Shown: in pieces, positions 52,609 through 64,000 of the stretch
Layout: each line of letters opens with the position of its first letter
How positions within the stretch are numbered: the stretch's first letter is position 1
Origin: Gyromitra esculenta
Taxonomy: Eukaryota > Ascomycota > Pezizomycetes > Pezizales > Discinaceae
Direction of reading: 5' to 3'
Assembly (NCBI GenBank): GCA_038503075.1
Contig: JBCAML010000004.1
Span: 1,633,149-1,697,148 of the forward strand
DNA length: 64,000 nucleotides
Notes under the pieces: generated by a model
Told to the model about the DNA's origin: nothing
Database searches by the model: none
The model's input: the letters and a program-made list of their open reading frames with translations, nothing else
Program-made: the position numbers and the translations under genes

Positions 52609-54350
52609 ATGCCTCTAGTTAGTCCTTTTGCCAACAAGGCTCCTAGTCGGAAGCGAATTATCATCTGTTGTGATGGTGAGCAGAAATTGGCATCTTATTC
52701 GTCCCCCTTCGCCGTTACGTTAACTCGCTCGAGTTAACATTGGGTAAAAGGTACCTGGCAAAATTCAGATGGAGGGGAACCTTATGTACCAACGAACGTT
52801 ACCAGAATAACTAGAGCCCTGAGGAGTTACACGAAGAACGACGGGGTCCCTCAAATTGTTTATTATCAGAGTGGTGTTGGGACTGGCGGAACACTGAACA
52901 AAATCATCGGTGGTGAGTCCCGGACCCCGACAAATGTACCTTTCAAGCCAAGGATTTGTTCTCTTGATATTACGCAAAACGTGCGCGGATACATGCAGTA
53001 CCCTTCCCCAACGTTATTGAGTACATGTAGTTCTTTCATCACTGCTTGCTCGTTTGTTTTATTTGTCACTCACCCAATTAGACAACCCCATTTCGCATGT
53101 GTCTTGCTCTTCTCTAAGAAGCCCATTACTCTATACATGTAGTCTTCCAGCACGAAATATCACTAACAGCAGATCACAAAAAGGTGGAACTGGGTATGGG
53201 CTTGATGAACATGTTCGAGAGGCTTACGGGTTCCTTGCCCATAACTACCATCCTGGTGATTCTATTCATCTCTTTGGTTTCTCTCGAGGCGCATATACCG
53301 CTCGATCTGTTTGCGGGTTAGTATGCACCATTGGTGTGTTGACAAAAAGAGGGATGGACGATTTTCACATTATCTGGACGGATTATACCCAGAAAAAGAT
53401 TGCAACAACTCCCAAGTATGCTCCTTCTTCATTTCACCCTGGAACGCCGTATCAGACCTAGTACGCTACCGGTGCTAAATATTCTCTTAGTTATATCTCG
53501 CAGCTTCACTCAAGGGAAGATGGCCGTTTGGTTATTCCAAATGTAACCGTTAAAACGATTGGTTGCTGGGACACTGTTGGATCTCTCGGAATTCCCTCTA
53601 TTCGAATACCATTCTTCGGGGATGTCAGTATAGCTCGAGGTGAAAATCAAAGGTAGAATCCATCCCCTCAAGCATCAAGTATAATTTTAACCTGCTAAAG
53701 TCTCAAAATTTCTCTTCTCAATCATTTATAGTTTTCATAACGTGGAGCTTTCCGATAAAGTGGAGAATGCCTTCCATGCTCTTGCTCTCGACGAGCATAG
53801 AAATCCCTTCACTCCTACTTTATGGAAGAAACTACCGAACACACGAACAAATCTTAAACAGGTCTGGTTTCCTGGTGTGCATACCAATATTGGTGGTGGT
53901 TATGAAAACCAAGAAATTGCCGATATAACTCTCGCATGGATGGTCCAACAACTATTGCCTTTCCTCGAGTTCAGCACAAGGTACTTAAAGGGTATCATTC
54001 AGAACCACGCAGACACTTATTCTCAAGAGTGGGCAGCCGGAACTGTTTACGATTCGGCCACTGGCATGATGAAAATTTTCAGCGGAAACTATAGAACTCC
54101 TGGTGATTATGCTAGCTTAGGCGAAACAAAGGAGGCTATCCACAAATCAGTGAGAATCCGGATGAGGATGGTTGTTGGTTGGGAGAGCAAGGCGCTTAAG
54201 GACTGGGTATGGAAGGAAGAAGGTTTCTGGGAAAGGGATGGTAAGAGATTGTTCGAAGATACGTTAGGAAATGTAGAAAAGAAACTGGCAGGAGAGTATG
54301 TCGTCCAAAACATGTTAGGCGAAGAAATGCCTGAGGAAGTCGAGTGGTAA
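52609..54350 (+). pseudogene. DUF2235 (Tle1-like) alpha/beta hydrolase, one in-frame TAG
   Basis: Exons 52609-52675, 52751-52912, 53184-53652 and 53732-54350 join to 1,317 bp (438 codons plus stop). Family motifs occur in order: RIIICCDGTWQNS at the start, VYYQSGVGTG, the nucleophile elbow HLFGFSRGAYTAR (GxSxG, Ser near residue 120), IGCWDTVGSLGIP and WFPGVHTNIGGGY. This is a predicted Ser hydrolase; relatives include phospholipase-like Tle1 proteins. An in-frame TAG at 53459-53461 (after PYQT) interrupts it, and no intron that keeps the frame removes the stop. It could be a recent pseudogene, a readthrough case or an unusual splice form. Intron 2 (271 bp) is long for this region. Confidence 0.75.
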
Positions 54351-54498
54351 TTTAAATATTATCACTCAAGCGAAAACTTGCTTCAACGGCCGATACATAT
54401 ATTTTCCTTCTCTGTTTGGATCTTTAGTAGATTTCAATGACTATCGAAAATTTCCAGCCAGTGAGTCGCCCTACCTGTTGTCATGAGTATCGAATATA

Positions 54499-55481
54499 CA
54501 GTGACTGGACAAAAGTTTTCGTATAGTGTGGCCCACGAGGCGCCTCGAGTCGGCTCGAGGTAGCTCGATAAACTTGAGATATATACTAAAAAGGTTTATA
54601 TAAAAAAATAAAGAAAAGAGCCATTAGCTAGGATATTATAAAGCCGCATTTCTTACTTCTCTCAGTTTCAACCTCCTACTCTTCTACCTCCAGCTAACCC
54701 AACCAACCTTTTGCTAGTAGCAGTGCATTACTAGGAGAATACAATAGCCGATTCCTCTTTTTTGTTATAGTATCACTAGCTCGGGGAAATAGCTGCTCTG
54801 AAGGAACACTAGTAGCCGGGACTGACATATAATCTCGGGCCATTCCAGCTAACCCAGGAAATCTATAGCTACTTGCTTCCCATCAATCATCCAAACAACA
54901 ATCAACTTATGATTTAACTTGAATGCTCGAGCCGCTCGAGGTGAGCAGCCACACATGCCTCGAGGCACCTCGTGCTCGTGAGCTCCCAACCTCGTGCTAG
55001 CTCGAGTCGAGGCCTTGAGGCGAGGCCTCGAGCGGCCATGCCTCGTGGACCACACTGTTTTCATAATTAGGCGATTCACACCAAAAGTAACCTTATTCCA
55101 CTACCCCCACAACATTCAGGGCTCAATGAATTAAATCTGGACATGCCTCTAGGAAAACTAATTGCGTAAAAATTACTCTTGAGAAATTTTAGAAGGAGAG
55201 AGTAAATTCCTTGCCTGCTAGAAAATATTTTGTTGCTGAATTCTGTTGCTATATATGGAAGATTTATATTGGTTTCAACACAAAATCAATAAATTTCTAG
55301 ACTCTTCAAAAATTAAACAGTTATGACTATTCAGGGAAAACATTAAAAAGACTAGAAAAATTAGAGGATACTGCTCAAATATTTTCCAAATCCCCGCCAA
55401 GTTCCGGATTTTTTTCACTATGGGAAGACTGTACTTTTGGTGTAAAACAGCACAATTACGAAAACCTTCGTCCTAGTACAC
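54499..55481. mobile_element. Tc1/mariner-type MITE, copy 2, interrupted
   Basis: The same element as at 51,560, flanked by TA (54497-54498 and 55482-55483), about 441 bp after removal of the inserted element. The right end has CAC for CAG. Confidence 0.85.
54524..55057. mobile_element. hAT-like MITE nested in the Tc1-type MITE
   Basis: 534 bp. Left end TAGTGTGGCCCACGAGGC, right end (reverse complement) CAGTGTGGTCCACGAGGC. The 8-bp duplication is TTTTCGTA / TTTTCATA (54516-54523 and 55058-55065), the length known for hAT elements. The ends are rich in CTCGAG words that can pair. No transposase is present. Confidence 0.82.
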
Positions 55482-55648
55482 TATGTAGATTATGTATGAT
55501 ACAATTCTGACCTCTCCAACCGTCCCCCATAGCTAGAGCTAGCGCTATTATAAGCACCATTTTAGTAGCGACAGTTGATCGTTTATACTGCGATTGATAC
55601 TTCAGACCAACCTTAGTTAGTATCAATCAAAGTATCCAGGACCTACTA

Positions 55649-55912
55649 TGGTGCAGGAAGTCTTAGGGGGCACGTGTGTAAAGGTCTCCACATGTATTTT
55701 TTCACTGGATCGCCACCCCATCATCTAACAAGTACTAGTCTTAGCTTCAACATCAGTAGGGTTTTTCGAGCTTCAACGACTTCCTGGTTGATGGCTGAGG
55801 TTCAAATTGAGAGCACACCATGTAGTATGCAGTAACGTCACTGTGTGGCAATCCAGTGAGAAAATACATGTGGAGACCTTTACACACTTGCCCCCTAAGA
55901 CTTCCTGCACCA
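55649..55912. mobile_element. TA-flanked MITE with long terminal inverted repeats
   Basis: 264 bp. About 70 bp at the left (TGGTGCAGGAAGTCTTAGGG...) is the near-perfect inverse of the right end (...CTAAGACTTCCTGCACCA). TA stands on both sides (55647-55648 and 55913-55914). The whole element can fold into one long hairpin. No ORF. Confidence 0.85.
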
Positions 55913-56869
55913 TATCAGTTTATTTATTTATTCACCACCTCATTTATACCACATGCAACCCAGCGAGCTATTGTGCTCCTAAAAACAGACTGACAAAACA
56001 CAGAACACACCAACTACTTGAACACTACTTTAGCATTTCCATAATGTTGGGTGTCCTTTTTGCTACCCGGAGAGGTAAACACCAACAATATTCCTAATTT
56101 CCCCACTCCTCTCATTGCTTTTTTCTTCAGTTTAATCCATTCACTCACTACCGCTTCCCGCCTGTTATTTTCTTTAATCGCCTCCCATCCAAATTTGTCG
56201 TATCGGGTCACCTTTATCTTCTTCACCCTCCACGTCCATCCTGCTATCTTCCTATCATGCTTCTCTTCCCCGGCATATTCTTTATGTCATTTTCCTACTA
56301 TTGGATTAAAAGTATTCCCTCCAATATTCTAGGTCTACATATACTATAGCGATCACGATTGAGTTGGAAGCGGTGACCTTTTTTTGGAAAATTTACAAAA
56401 GCTATGGGATTTTGGTGTGAGGATTATTCTCACCCCAAATATTTATTTTAGGAATACTGATCTCTCGCCGGCTGCTTCCTATTTCACTCGTTCGATTTAC
56501 CCTGTTCGTTAATTGGTCCCTTTACCTACATGTACTTTAAACCCCCGTATACGTATTCGAGGCTTTCTCCCAACAGCCGCGGCTAGGTCTACATGTAGTT
56601 CGGATTATACGCAAATAAGATGTACATTTAAAGGGATGAGAAAACAAATAGATCATAGATGCATTTCGATAGTCTTAGTGAACGGTTCAAGAAGCCTAAA
56701 AACACAATGGATATGCGGTGCGATCGCCCTATAAGAATATAGTCGGGGCCAGAAACTGTACTCCTACAGGAAATGCCAAATATACGCCAAGATATTCAGA
56801 CTAGGGTAGCTCCCACAAAATACATGTAGATGTGGCAATGAAGGCCTAAGAATGTGCCTTTACTCGATA
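55913..56869. other. Intergenic, with half of a Tigger-like end
   Basis: No gene recognised. GCGATCGCCCTATAAGAATA near 56,720 matches the end of the element at 56,870-57,043 and may be a broken copy. Confidence 0.45.
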
Positions 56870-57043
56870 CAGTAAAGTCGCCCTATAAGAATACCAACTA
56901 TAAGAGTACTCGCCTTATAAGAATGCTGAATCCAGTCCTGACAGGGCTAAATTTGAGTGTGGTCTGCTTTTCATATAAGAATAACCCTTTTATAAGAATA
57001 TGATTTTCGGAACCAACCGTATTCTTATAGGGCGATTGTACTG
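56870..57043. mobile_element. Tigger-like MITE
   Basis: 174 bp. Left CAGTAAAGTCGCCCTATAAG and right (reverse complement) CAGTACAATCGCCCTATAAG are followed by AATA on both sides, TIR 24 bp, TA on both sides. Inside are further TATAAGAATA copies. The CAGTnnAnnCGCCCTATAAG pattern resembles pogo/Tigger ends, unlike the larger pogo element at 48.3 kb. Confidence 0.85.
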
Positions 57044-57870
57044 TACCCTAAATTACGCGTGGAGGGTGTATTTTGTGGTGGCTCTGCCCACGCAGACATT
57101 TCTGGAGACCCCAGCTTTGGTTGTAGCAGTAGCCAAGCCCTTAAAGTTTTCGAGTTTCTAGAAGGAACTTTGTAAATTTATCTCGGCCTGATAATTTCTA
57201 GCTTGCAGCGGTAATAGTCTGAACGTTTGTTCCTGATAGCATTAGGATTATCCCTGTTATACAGAGACAACCAGACAGCCTATTCTGTGCCTGAATCACG
57301 TAATGCTGTGCATTTACGTAGTTGCAAAACTCGGCTCTATTTCGACGGTGGATACGGTAGTGTGATGTACCTCTACGAGCAGCGTGGGGCTCGGACAACA
57401 GAAGCCGACAATAAAGCCCTGTCTTGAAGCTCCCCCTTTAACAAAAATCTTAAAATTGATCACTGTAAAGAGATACTAGTATTTTCCATACCTAATTTAT
57501 CTATTTCACTACTAGATGGGAAAGTGGAAAAGACAGAATATAATACGAACAAGCTGAAATGAAGTTCCATATGAGCGAAGTGCCCAAGGGGCGAGAACAT
57601 TTAACGAACACTAGGGGCAAACTGCGATAAATGGTTGAAGGGAAAAAGGAAGGCTAGAAATTAGAAATCAACCACTCCAAACCGTACTACGAATGTACCC
57701 AAGTTTGATTTGGTACCCTCCTCGAATGTGTAAAGAAGAAACGAAAAGGAAAATCGAGCCATCACCGATTCTAGGGATATCATGTGTTTCGATTTCCTCT
57801 ATGATTCTAGTATATTCCATCCTCATTCCACGGCCTGTGAGACAGCGGCGTCCTCCTCTGGAATCGATGT
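57044..57870. other. Intergenic, 3' of calmodulin
   Basis: No supported gene. The last part should hold the calmodulin 3' UTR; no exact polyadenylation site could be fixed. Confidence 0.45.
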
Positions 57871-58905
<1,035 letters not shown>

Positions 58906-59523
58906 GTTAGATTAAATGTCTAGTGATTGAGATAGTTAAAGTGCTAATAAGTGCAGAGGTTATGCTTGATGATAGGGGTCTGATGAGAGCAGACAAGTGA
59001 AGAAGCAGAGGCAGAGAAGCGGGAAGACCAACGAAGTAGGTTGGCTAATGGAGGGGAGGGGAGAATATGCCAAGGCTTCATCCAGGCCAGGGCTGAAAGT
59101 GCTGTTGTTCCATTCCTGGCGCGTTAGTTAGTGCCAAGCCATGACGAGGGAGCCTGTACCCAGTCCTACCACGCTTTGGCGAATATCAGAGACTCGACCG
59201 GTCATGAGTCCATTACAATATCAGCAACTACCACCAAGCCTCTTCTTAAAAGTTCAAAACGGCTCGTATTATATTTATTTATCAGGTCCATGGAACCTAG
59301 TATTCCTACCCTATGCTTCCCTGAATTATTAAGTATCAACACCACACCTTTTTCTGCCTGCGCCCAGAGTCTCTTATTCGCGACTATCGCGAATGAGAAA
59401 CAGCTGCCATCATATTGTGATTTGCCGCATCGTCCTTGACATACGATCTGACCTTCGTCCCCTCCACCTCTCCCTGCGTCCGCGCACCTGTTATCTCATC
59501 CCACTGCTGGCAAATTTGAGTCA
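58906..59523. promoter_or_regulatory. Shared divergent promoter of calmodulin and TLG2
   Basis: 618 bp between the two start codons. It holds a purine-rich GGAGGGGAGGGGAG stretch near 59,048 and pyrimidine-rich CCCCTCCACCTCTCCC just before TLG2, which may mark the two core promoters. No clear TATA box. Short open frames in it are not supported. Confidence 0.5.
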
Positions 59524-60853
59524 ATGTGGCGGGATAGAACAAACCTGTGAGCTTTCGCTTTTTTTCTTCTGCTCGCGGTATACCCTAACACTTTCCCGGT
59601 CCCTTGTAGGTATATTTCCTATCGCCAGTCATATTCCCACCACCCAGCCAAACGTCCTCGTTTCATAGCTGCCGTTGGCGCATTTTCCGCCGGATTTCAT
59701 GTCGATGAAGAGCGCCGTGGCCTTATCTCCTCCTTGGATGCCGAAGATACTTTTTCCAACAATGGCGACACAATCATTGAAATGGATTTGCTACCACCTC
59801 GATGGGCAGACATTTCTGACGATGTTAACGAAATCTTAGCAGACATAGCTCGAAAGTCGTCCAAACTAGATAAACTACACCAGAAACATGTTTTACCAGG
59901 ATTTGACGACAACCGGTCTGCCGAGGAGGGCGAAATCGAGAGATTAACAACGGAGATCACAAGTGCATTCCACGAATGTCAGAGAATGATCCGCAAGGTT
60001 CGTGCTGTAGTAAAAAAAGGAACAAGCGAGATCTCAAAAGAAGAAGAGGCCATGAGCAGGAATATTCAGATCAGTCTCGCAACTAAAGCCCAAGAAGCCA
60101 GCACATCCTTTAGGAAAAAGCAGTCAACGTATTTGAAGAGTGTGTGCTCCATCGTGTGTCATCGTCTCATAGTAGGAATTTTTACTAATCAGGCTTCTCA
60201 AAGAACTTCGCGGTCTATCTGGGATGACCACTCCTCTCGATCGTGTTAGCTCACCCTCTCAATATAATCAGGACTCCGACCCTTCAGCAGACATTTATTT
60301 TTCGCAGTCAGCACTACAGCAATCCGCTACTCTAACTTCTAATGATGCCGCTATAATGCAGCGAGAAAGGGAGATAACTGATATCGCCAAAGGGATCATC
60401 GAGCTAGCCGACATATTCAAAGAGTTACAGACAATGGTAATTGACCAAGGTACTCTTCTGGATAGGATCGACTACAATGTTGAACAGATGAGCGTGCATG
60501 TTAAGGCTGCTGATAAAGAAATGACAGTGGTAAGTTTCTGATTCCCTTGTCGGTCTACGTTTATATAACTGACACGCACATTATTCAAACAGGCCTCGGG
60601 TTATCAACGGAAAACAACTAAGAGAAAGCTTATCCTGCTTCTGCTTCTTATAATTATTGGCTTAATCATCCTTCTCACCATCAAATCGAAAACGCATTCA
60701 GTGTTACCACCGCCAGACCCAAGCGCACCTCGTCCACCACCTATCCCCATAAAGGACGATTCCCTTACCCCATCCCCAAATGTCCCCGCATTAATAAAGG
60801 AAGGAATGATCAAGGGGAGACGCAACTCTCGGAGGTCTCTTCAATGGCGGTGA
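59524..60853 (+). CDS. TLG2: t-SNARE Tlg2 / syntaxin-16 type, 379 aa
   Basis: Qa-SNARE for fusion of endosome-derived vesicles with the trans-Golgi network. Exons 59524-59546, 59610-60139, 60204-60529 and 60593-60853 join to 1,140 bp. The start MWRDRTNLYISYRQSY is the Tlg2 signature, the N-peptide that binds the SM protein Vps45. A helical Habc region (about 80-190) comes next, then the SNARE helix (EREITDIAKGIIELADIFKELQ...DRIDYNVEQM, about 235-285) with the central Gln in FKELQ. A transmembrane segment of Leu/Ile (about 303-321) and a Pro-rich lumenal tail follow. The first exon is only 23 bp. Confidence 0.94.
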
Positions 60854-61590
60854 GTGTTGGGGCGTGACTGAAATATAGACCATATATTTGCAAGTAGATT
60901 GGCAAAGCGACCCGTACTTTTGCCACTTAGGCTTTTGAAGTCCTCCTCGCGTCTCATCCCGGGAGATTCTGTACATTATCGTTATATATATATGTTACAG
61001 CTTATTCATTGTTATTTGCGTAAGATAATGTCACTGAAGATGTTACAGGCGTATTTTTATACCAAACTGTACGAGCTGAGAGGATTGAAGATGTATTTGA
61101 TAAATGGCACAGCGGGGATTACGCAAGGTAAATCTCCGCTCTGATAGCTATTTGCCTAATAACTTCGCTCTCGGGTACTTGTGTTGGAGTAGACCAGTCC
61201 CAGTACTCCGTTTTACGATAACTATATGTTCCCCACAGCTGCTACTGCCTCCCTAGTTCTATATCACGTTCATTGGGGATGTTAGTTCAATGTCTTAATG
61301 CTTAATCGATGGTATAGATTAAGTATTGAATAGCCAGGCTATGTCGCTCTCTATACATAGAAACTCTCGACCCCCAAATCCACTACTTCCGAGGGCTCCC
61401 ACTGCTTGCAGTTTTTCATCACTTCCGATCACATGTGAGATTTTGATACAACAGGCATTCCACTCAAAAAACTACCTGCCGAGTGACATTATATGACCAA
61501 ATTCCGTTTGACCAGTCCTTAAAATACTGCCCTACAATTTCATTTTTTTGATTTAGTTACAACTCCCTCCTACTTAATTCAATTATACTC
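60854..61590. other. Intergenic between convergent TLG2 and DBP9
   Basis: Should hold the two facing 3' UTRs. No gene or repeat recognised. Confidence 0.5.
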
Positions 61591-63770
61591 CTACTTTTTC
61601 CCGCCTCTAAAAACTTTAAGCGGATCTCTCCCACTAACCCCGCTAGCTTTTCTCCCCCCCCCAATTGCTTTCCTCGTTCTTGCCTTCCTGATCCTATTCT
61701 CGCTAATCCTATTAATGCCCACATACCTTCCTCTACCTCCCCCATCCAAGACACTAGATGACGAAATTGCTCCCTTTCCGGTCATAGGTAATAGATAGTG
61801 TGGCACGTGTTTCAAATGTGGCTGTATTCTAGCCGCCCGTAGTTCACCGTCGTGCCTTAAGTGCACAAGATCCGTGGGATTCTCCTCGAAATGACGCTTC
61901 AATTTCTCGCTTGCTAAAAGTTCCTGGCGAATTTCTTTCGTCCGAGCTTCGCGGATGGCAACACGAGTGACTGCACGTAAGGCATCGTTCATACGGTACC
62001 GGAACGCCTCGACCTGCTTCATATCGAAATTGTACGGGAGTACCTCCTTGCCGCGCTTCTGCTGGTTCCGATTAATCCTCGCAAGCACTTTCTCGTCGTT
62101 TTCACAGCTTTCTATGCTTGTCGACTTATGTTTACGGAAGAGCTCGTAAGGAACCACGAAAGAGAGTGCCATCCCTGTCTTACCAGCGCGCGCTGTTCGG
62201 CCAATCCGATGGGTGTAGGATTTGGAACTTGTCGGGAGATCGAAGTTCAGGACACATGCAACATTCCGGAAGTCGATACCACGAGATACTCCGTACTCCT
62301 TATCGCGGCGCACCTTCCTACGTTTCTTGTTCCGCGGAATTTTGGTTGCTGGCTCAGGATCCTCTGTCGATTTCATTCCAGGCTCGGTATTTTCAGCGCT
62401 TTCGTTGAATTTTGGATCGTTTACCTCTACCTCGTCCTGTTTATCGCCCAATACCTCATTTTCGTCTGTCGCTATAATGATTTCATAGACGTTCTTGTTG
62501 AATTCTTCCACAATGTGTAGGCGAGAATTAACAGGTAATTCCGAATTCAGGACACAGCTTCGAATCCCAAATTGCTCCAAGAACAGTTTCAAACGATAAC
62601 ACCTGTCGATATCTCCCACAAAAATGATGCATTTGCCTTGGACGAGCCTAAGTTTAAAGATCACATAAACCAAAAGAAATTTTTCATCTTCTCCACACCT
62701 ATTTCACGCTGACGGTTAGTTCTATCCTACACACATTAGCAGGAGAGGAATAAACTGAACTAGCATACTTGACACAGAATTGTCTCACTCCGCTCCCATC
62801 TTCTCCATCACCCTCCTCCAGACGCAGGATTACCGGATTCCGGCAGAAAAGCACTTTCAATGTTTCCACCTCTGCTGTTAACGTAGCACTCATAAGAAAG
62901 GTTTGAAGACCTCTCGAGAGTGTTTTAGCAACGGCCTGTAAATCATCCTCGTACCCATAAGACAGTACTAAATCTGCCTCATCGATAACTAGATGCGTAA
63001 TTTTGGACGTAAGGGCGTGTCCAGAAAGATTACTGTGTACCAGAGCACGAGACGGCGTGGCGATTACTATATCTGGGCGCTCAGAAAGCAACGATCTATA
63101 GGTTTAACAGATCTTGCTGTCAGCCAGCTGTAGGTGTATTTTGTTCTACCCAGTCCTGTAGATCAGAGGAACTCTTACTGTTGTACTTGTTCAGACACAC
63201 TTTGCGCGATATTCACCGCTCTAATTACCTTTCCACAGTACGCTGCTAGCCGCTCGGTAGTCTTATGAACCTGTTCGGCAAGTTCTCGAGTAGGAACAAG
63301 TATCAATGCACTCGTAAATTTTTCATCCGGAGAATTCTGCATATTCTCTCAGTTCAGCAATTAGTCTCGGATTTCAACCAATTGTCGAGGCGCTACGTAC
63401 TTCTTTTCGATTCAGGATTGCCTGTAAAACAGGTAACAGATACGCCGTAGTCTTTCCAGACCCCGTTTTAGCTTGTGCTATTCCCAGCCACCATCAGTCA
63501 TTTATATCATTCGTAGGGAGCCTCAATTAACAGCCCTCTATACTAGGCAAAATGGGAACAAAACGGGACCATACCTAAAATATCTTTCCCTTCCAATGCC
63601 AACGGAATAGCTTTCGCCTGTACCAAGGTAGGATGTGAAAAGTTTAGCTTCGCAATTCCTTGTAGTAGCCTAAGGTCCAGCCCAAGGCTGGAAAACGAAA
63701 CATCAGAATCAACTGCCAACTCGTTTGCCGTCGTGGGGGCTTCATCTTCTTGATCTTGTTTTCTCTTCAT
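61591..63770 (-). CDS. DBP9: DEAD-box RNA helicase Dbp9, 621 aa, five exons
   Basis: ATP-dependent RNA helicase of the nucleolus needed for 60S ribosomal subunit assembly. Plus-scale exons 63575-63770, 63401-63477, 63179-63336, 62769-63095, 61591-62698 join to 1,866 bp. Motifs: Q motif [19 protein letters not shown]...PTLVQ; Walker A AKTGSGKT (68-75); PTRELA; DEAD box [19 protein letters not shown] in [19 protein letters not shown] (motif VI). The Dbp9-type C-terminus has [24 protein letters not shown] and ends [13 protein letters not shown]. An acidic/basic insert ([19 protein letters not shown]) sits in the helicase C domain, as usual for Dbp9. Introns are 64-97 bp. Confidence 0.95.
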
Positions 63771-64000
63771 TGTTGGATTGAGGATGAGCAGGACTCAAAA
63801 TTTTAGGCATGGAACACTTTCCAGTGGTCGTCATACAAGCAAAGTTATTGGCGCGCTTTTAGTATTTACTCAAGTCAGTTACCCTATCTTTGCACTGAGC
63901 AAAGCCCACAACCACACCTGCCAACCTTTCTCCTTTAGTAGTGCTTGGAGTGCATGCATCAAATACCATATTAACTGGCCAGATACAATCCTGAACCACC
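63771..64000. other. Upstream region of DBP9
   Basis: 230 bp to the window edge. No gene start or clear promoter box recognised. Confidence 0.4.

Noticed and set aside
53416..53461. Intron that would remove the TAG in the DUF2235 gene
   Set aside because: GTATGC...CTAG is 46 bp and would shift the reading frame away from the conserved downstream protein.

Overview
The window looks like a repeat-dense arm of a filamentous ascomycete chromosome joined to a gene island. I infer a fungus from the short spliceosomal introns (46-271 bp, GT..AG), Tlg2, Dbp9 and calmodulin genes of fungal type, and the mix of Ty3/gypsy chromoviruses, Tad-type LINEs, a Helitron and a pogo element. A Pezizomycete (truffle or morel relative) is a guess from repeat content only.

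About 1-48.2 kb is nested transposons. Three LTR families recur. LTR-A (about 410 bp, starts TTTCA, ends GTGAGA) occurs at least 13 times, always without an internal region and mostly with 5-bp target duplications. LTR-B (411-456 bp) flanks one intact chromovirus at 34,919-40,733. LTR-C (947 bp, with a 728-bp variant; canonical TG..CA) starts a broken gypsy element at 6.7-14.1 kb. A second broken gypsy pol (16.1-18.5 and 23.9-24.8 kb) is split by a LINE. Three copies of a roughly 2-kb 'half-LINE' (ORF1 only) lie at 14.1-16.1, 20.6-22.6 and 28.1-30.1 kb. A Helitron on the minus strand (RepHel 25.9-33.0 kb) is split by two solo LTRs, one of which itself holds a half-LINE. Upstream of it on the same strand lies an intact six-exon, 362-codon gene of unknown function. 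Part of that gene is tandemly duplicated at 41.1-42.4 kb.

48.3-51.0 kb is a pogo-type DNA transposon with TIRs. 51.5-57.0 kb carries four families of small TIR elements around a DUF2235 hydrolase gene that has an in-frame stop.

57.9-63.8 kb is the conserved host part: calmodulin (minus) and the t-SNARE TLG2 (plus) are head to head and share a 618-bp intergenic region. TLG2 and the DEAD-box helicase DBP9 (minus) are tail to tail. All three genes have intact reconstructed reading frames (149, 379 and 621 aa).

The most interesting signals are: a multi-hairpin RNA domain in the LTR-A and LTR-B R-U5 regions supported by many compensatory base changes; a self-priming (Tf1-like) primer site and a U UUA AAC frameshift site exactly at the gag stop of the intact element; an ORF1-only LINE family still nearly identical between copies; and the uncharacterised gene beside the Helitron.
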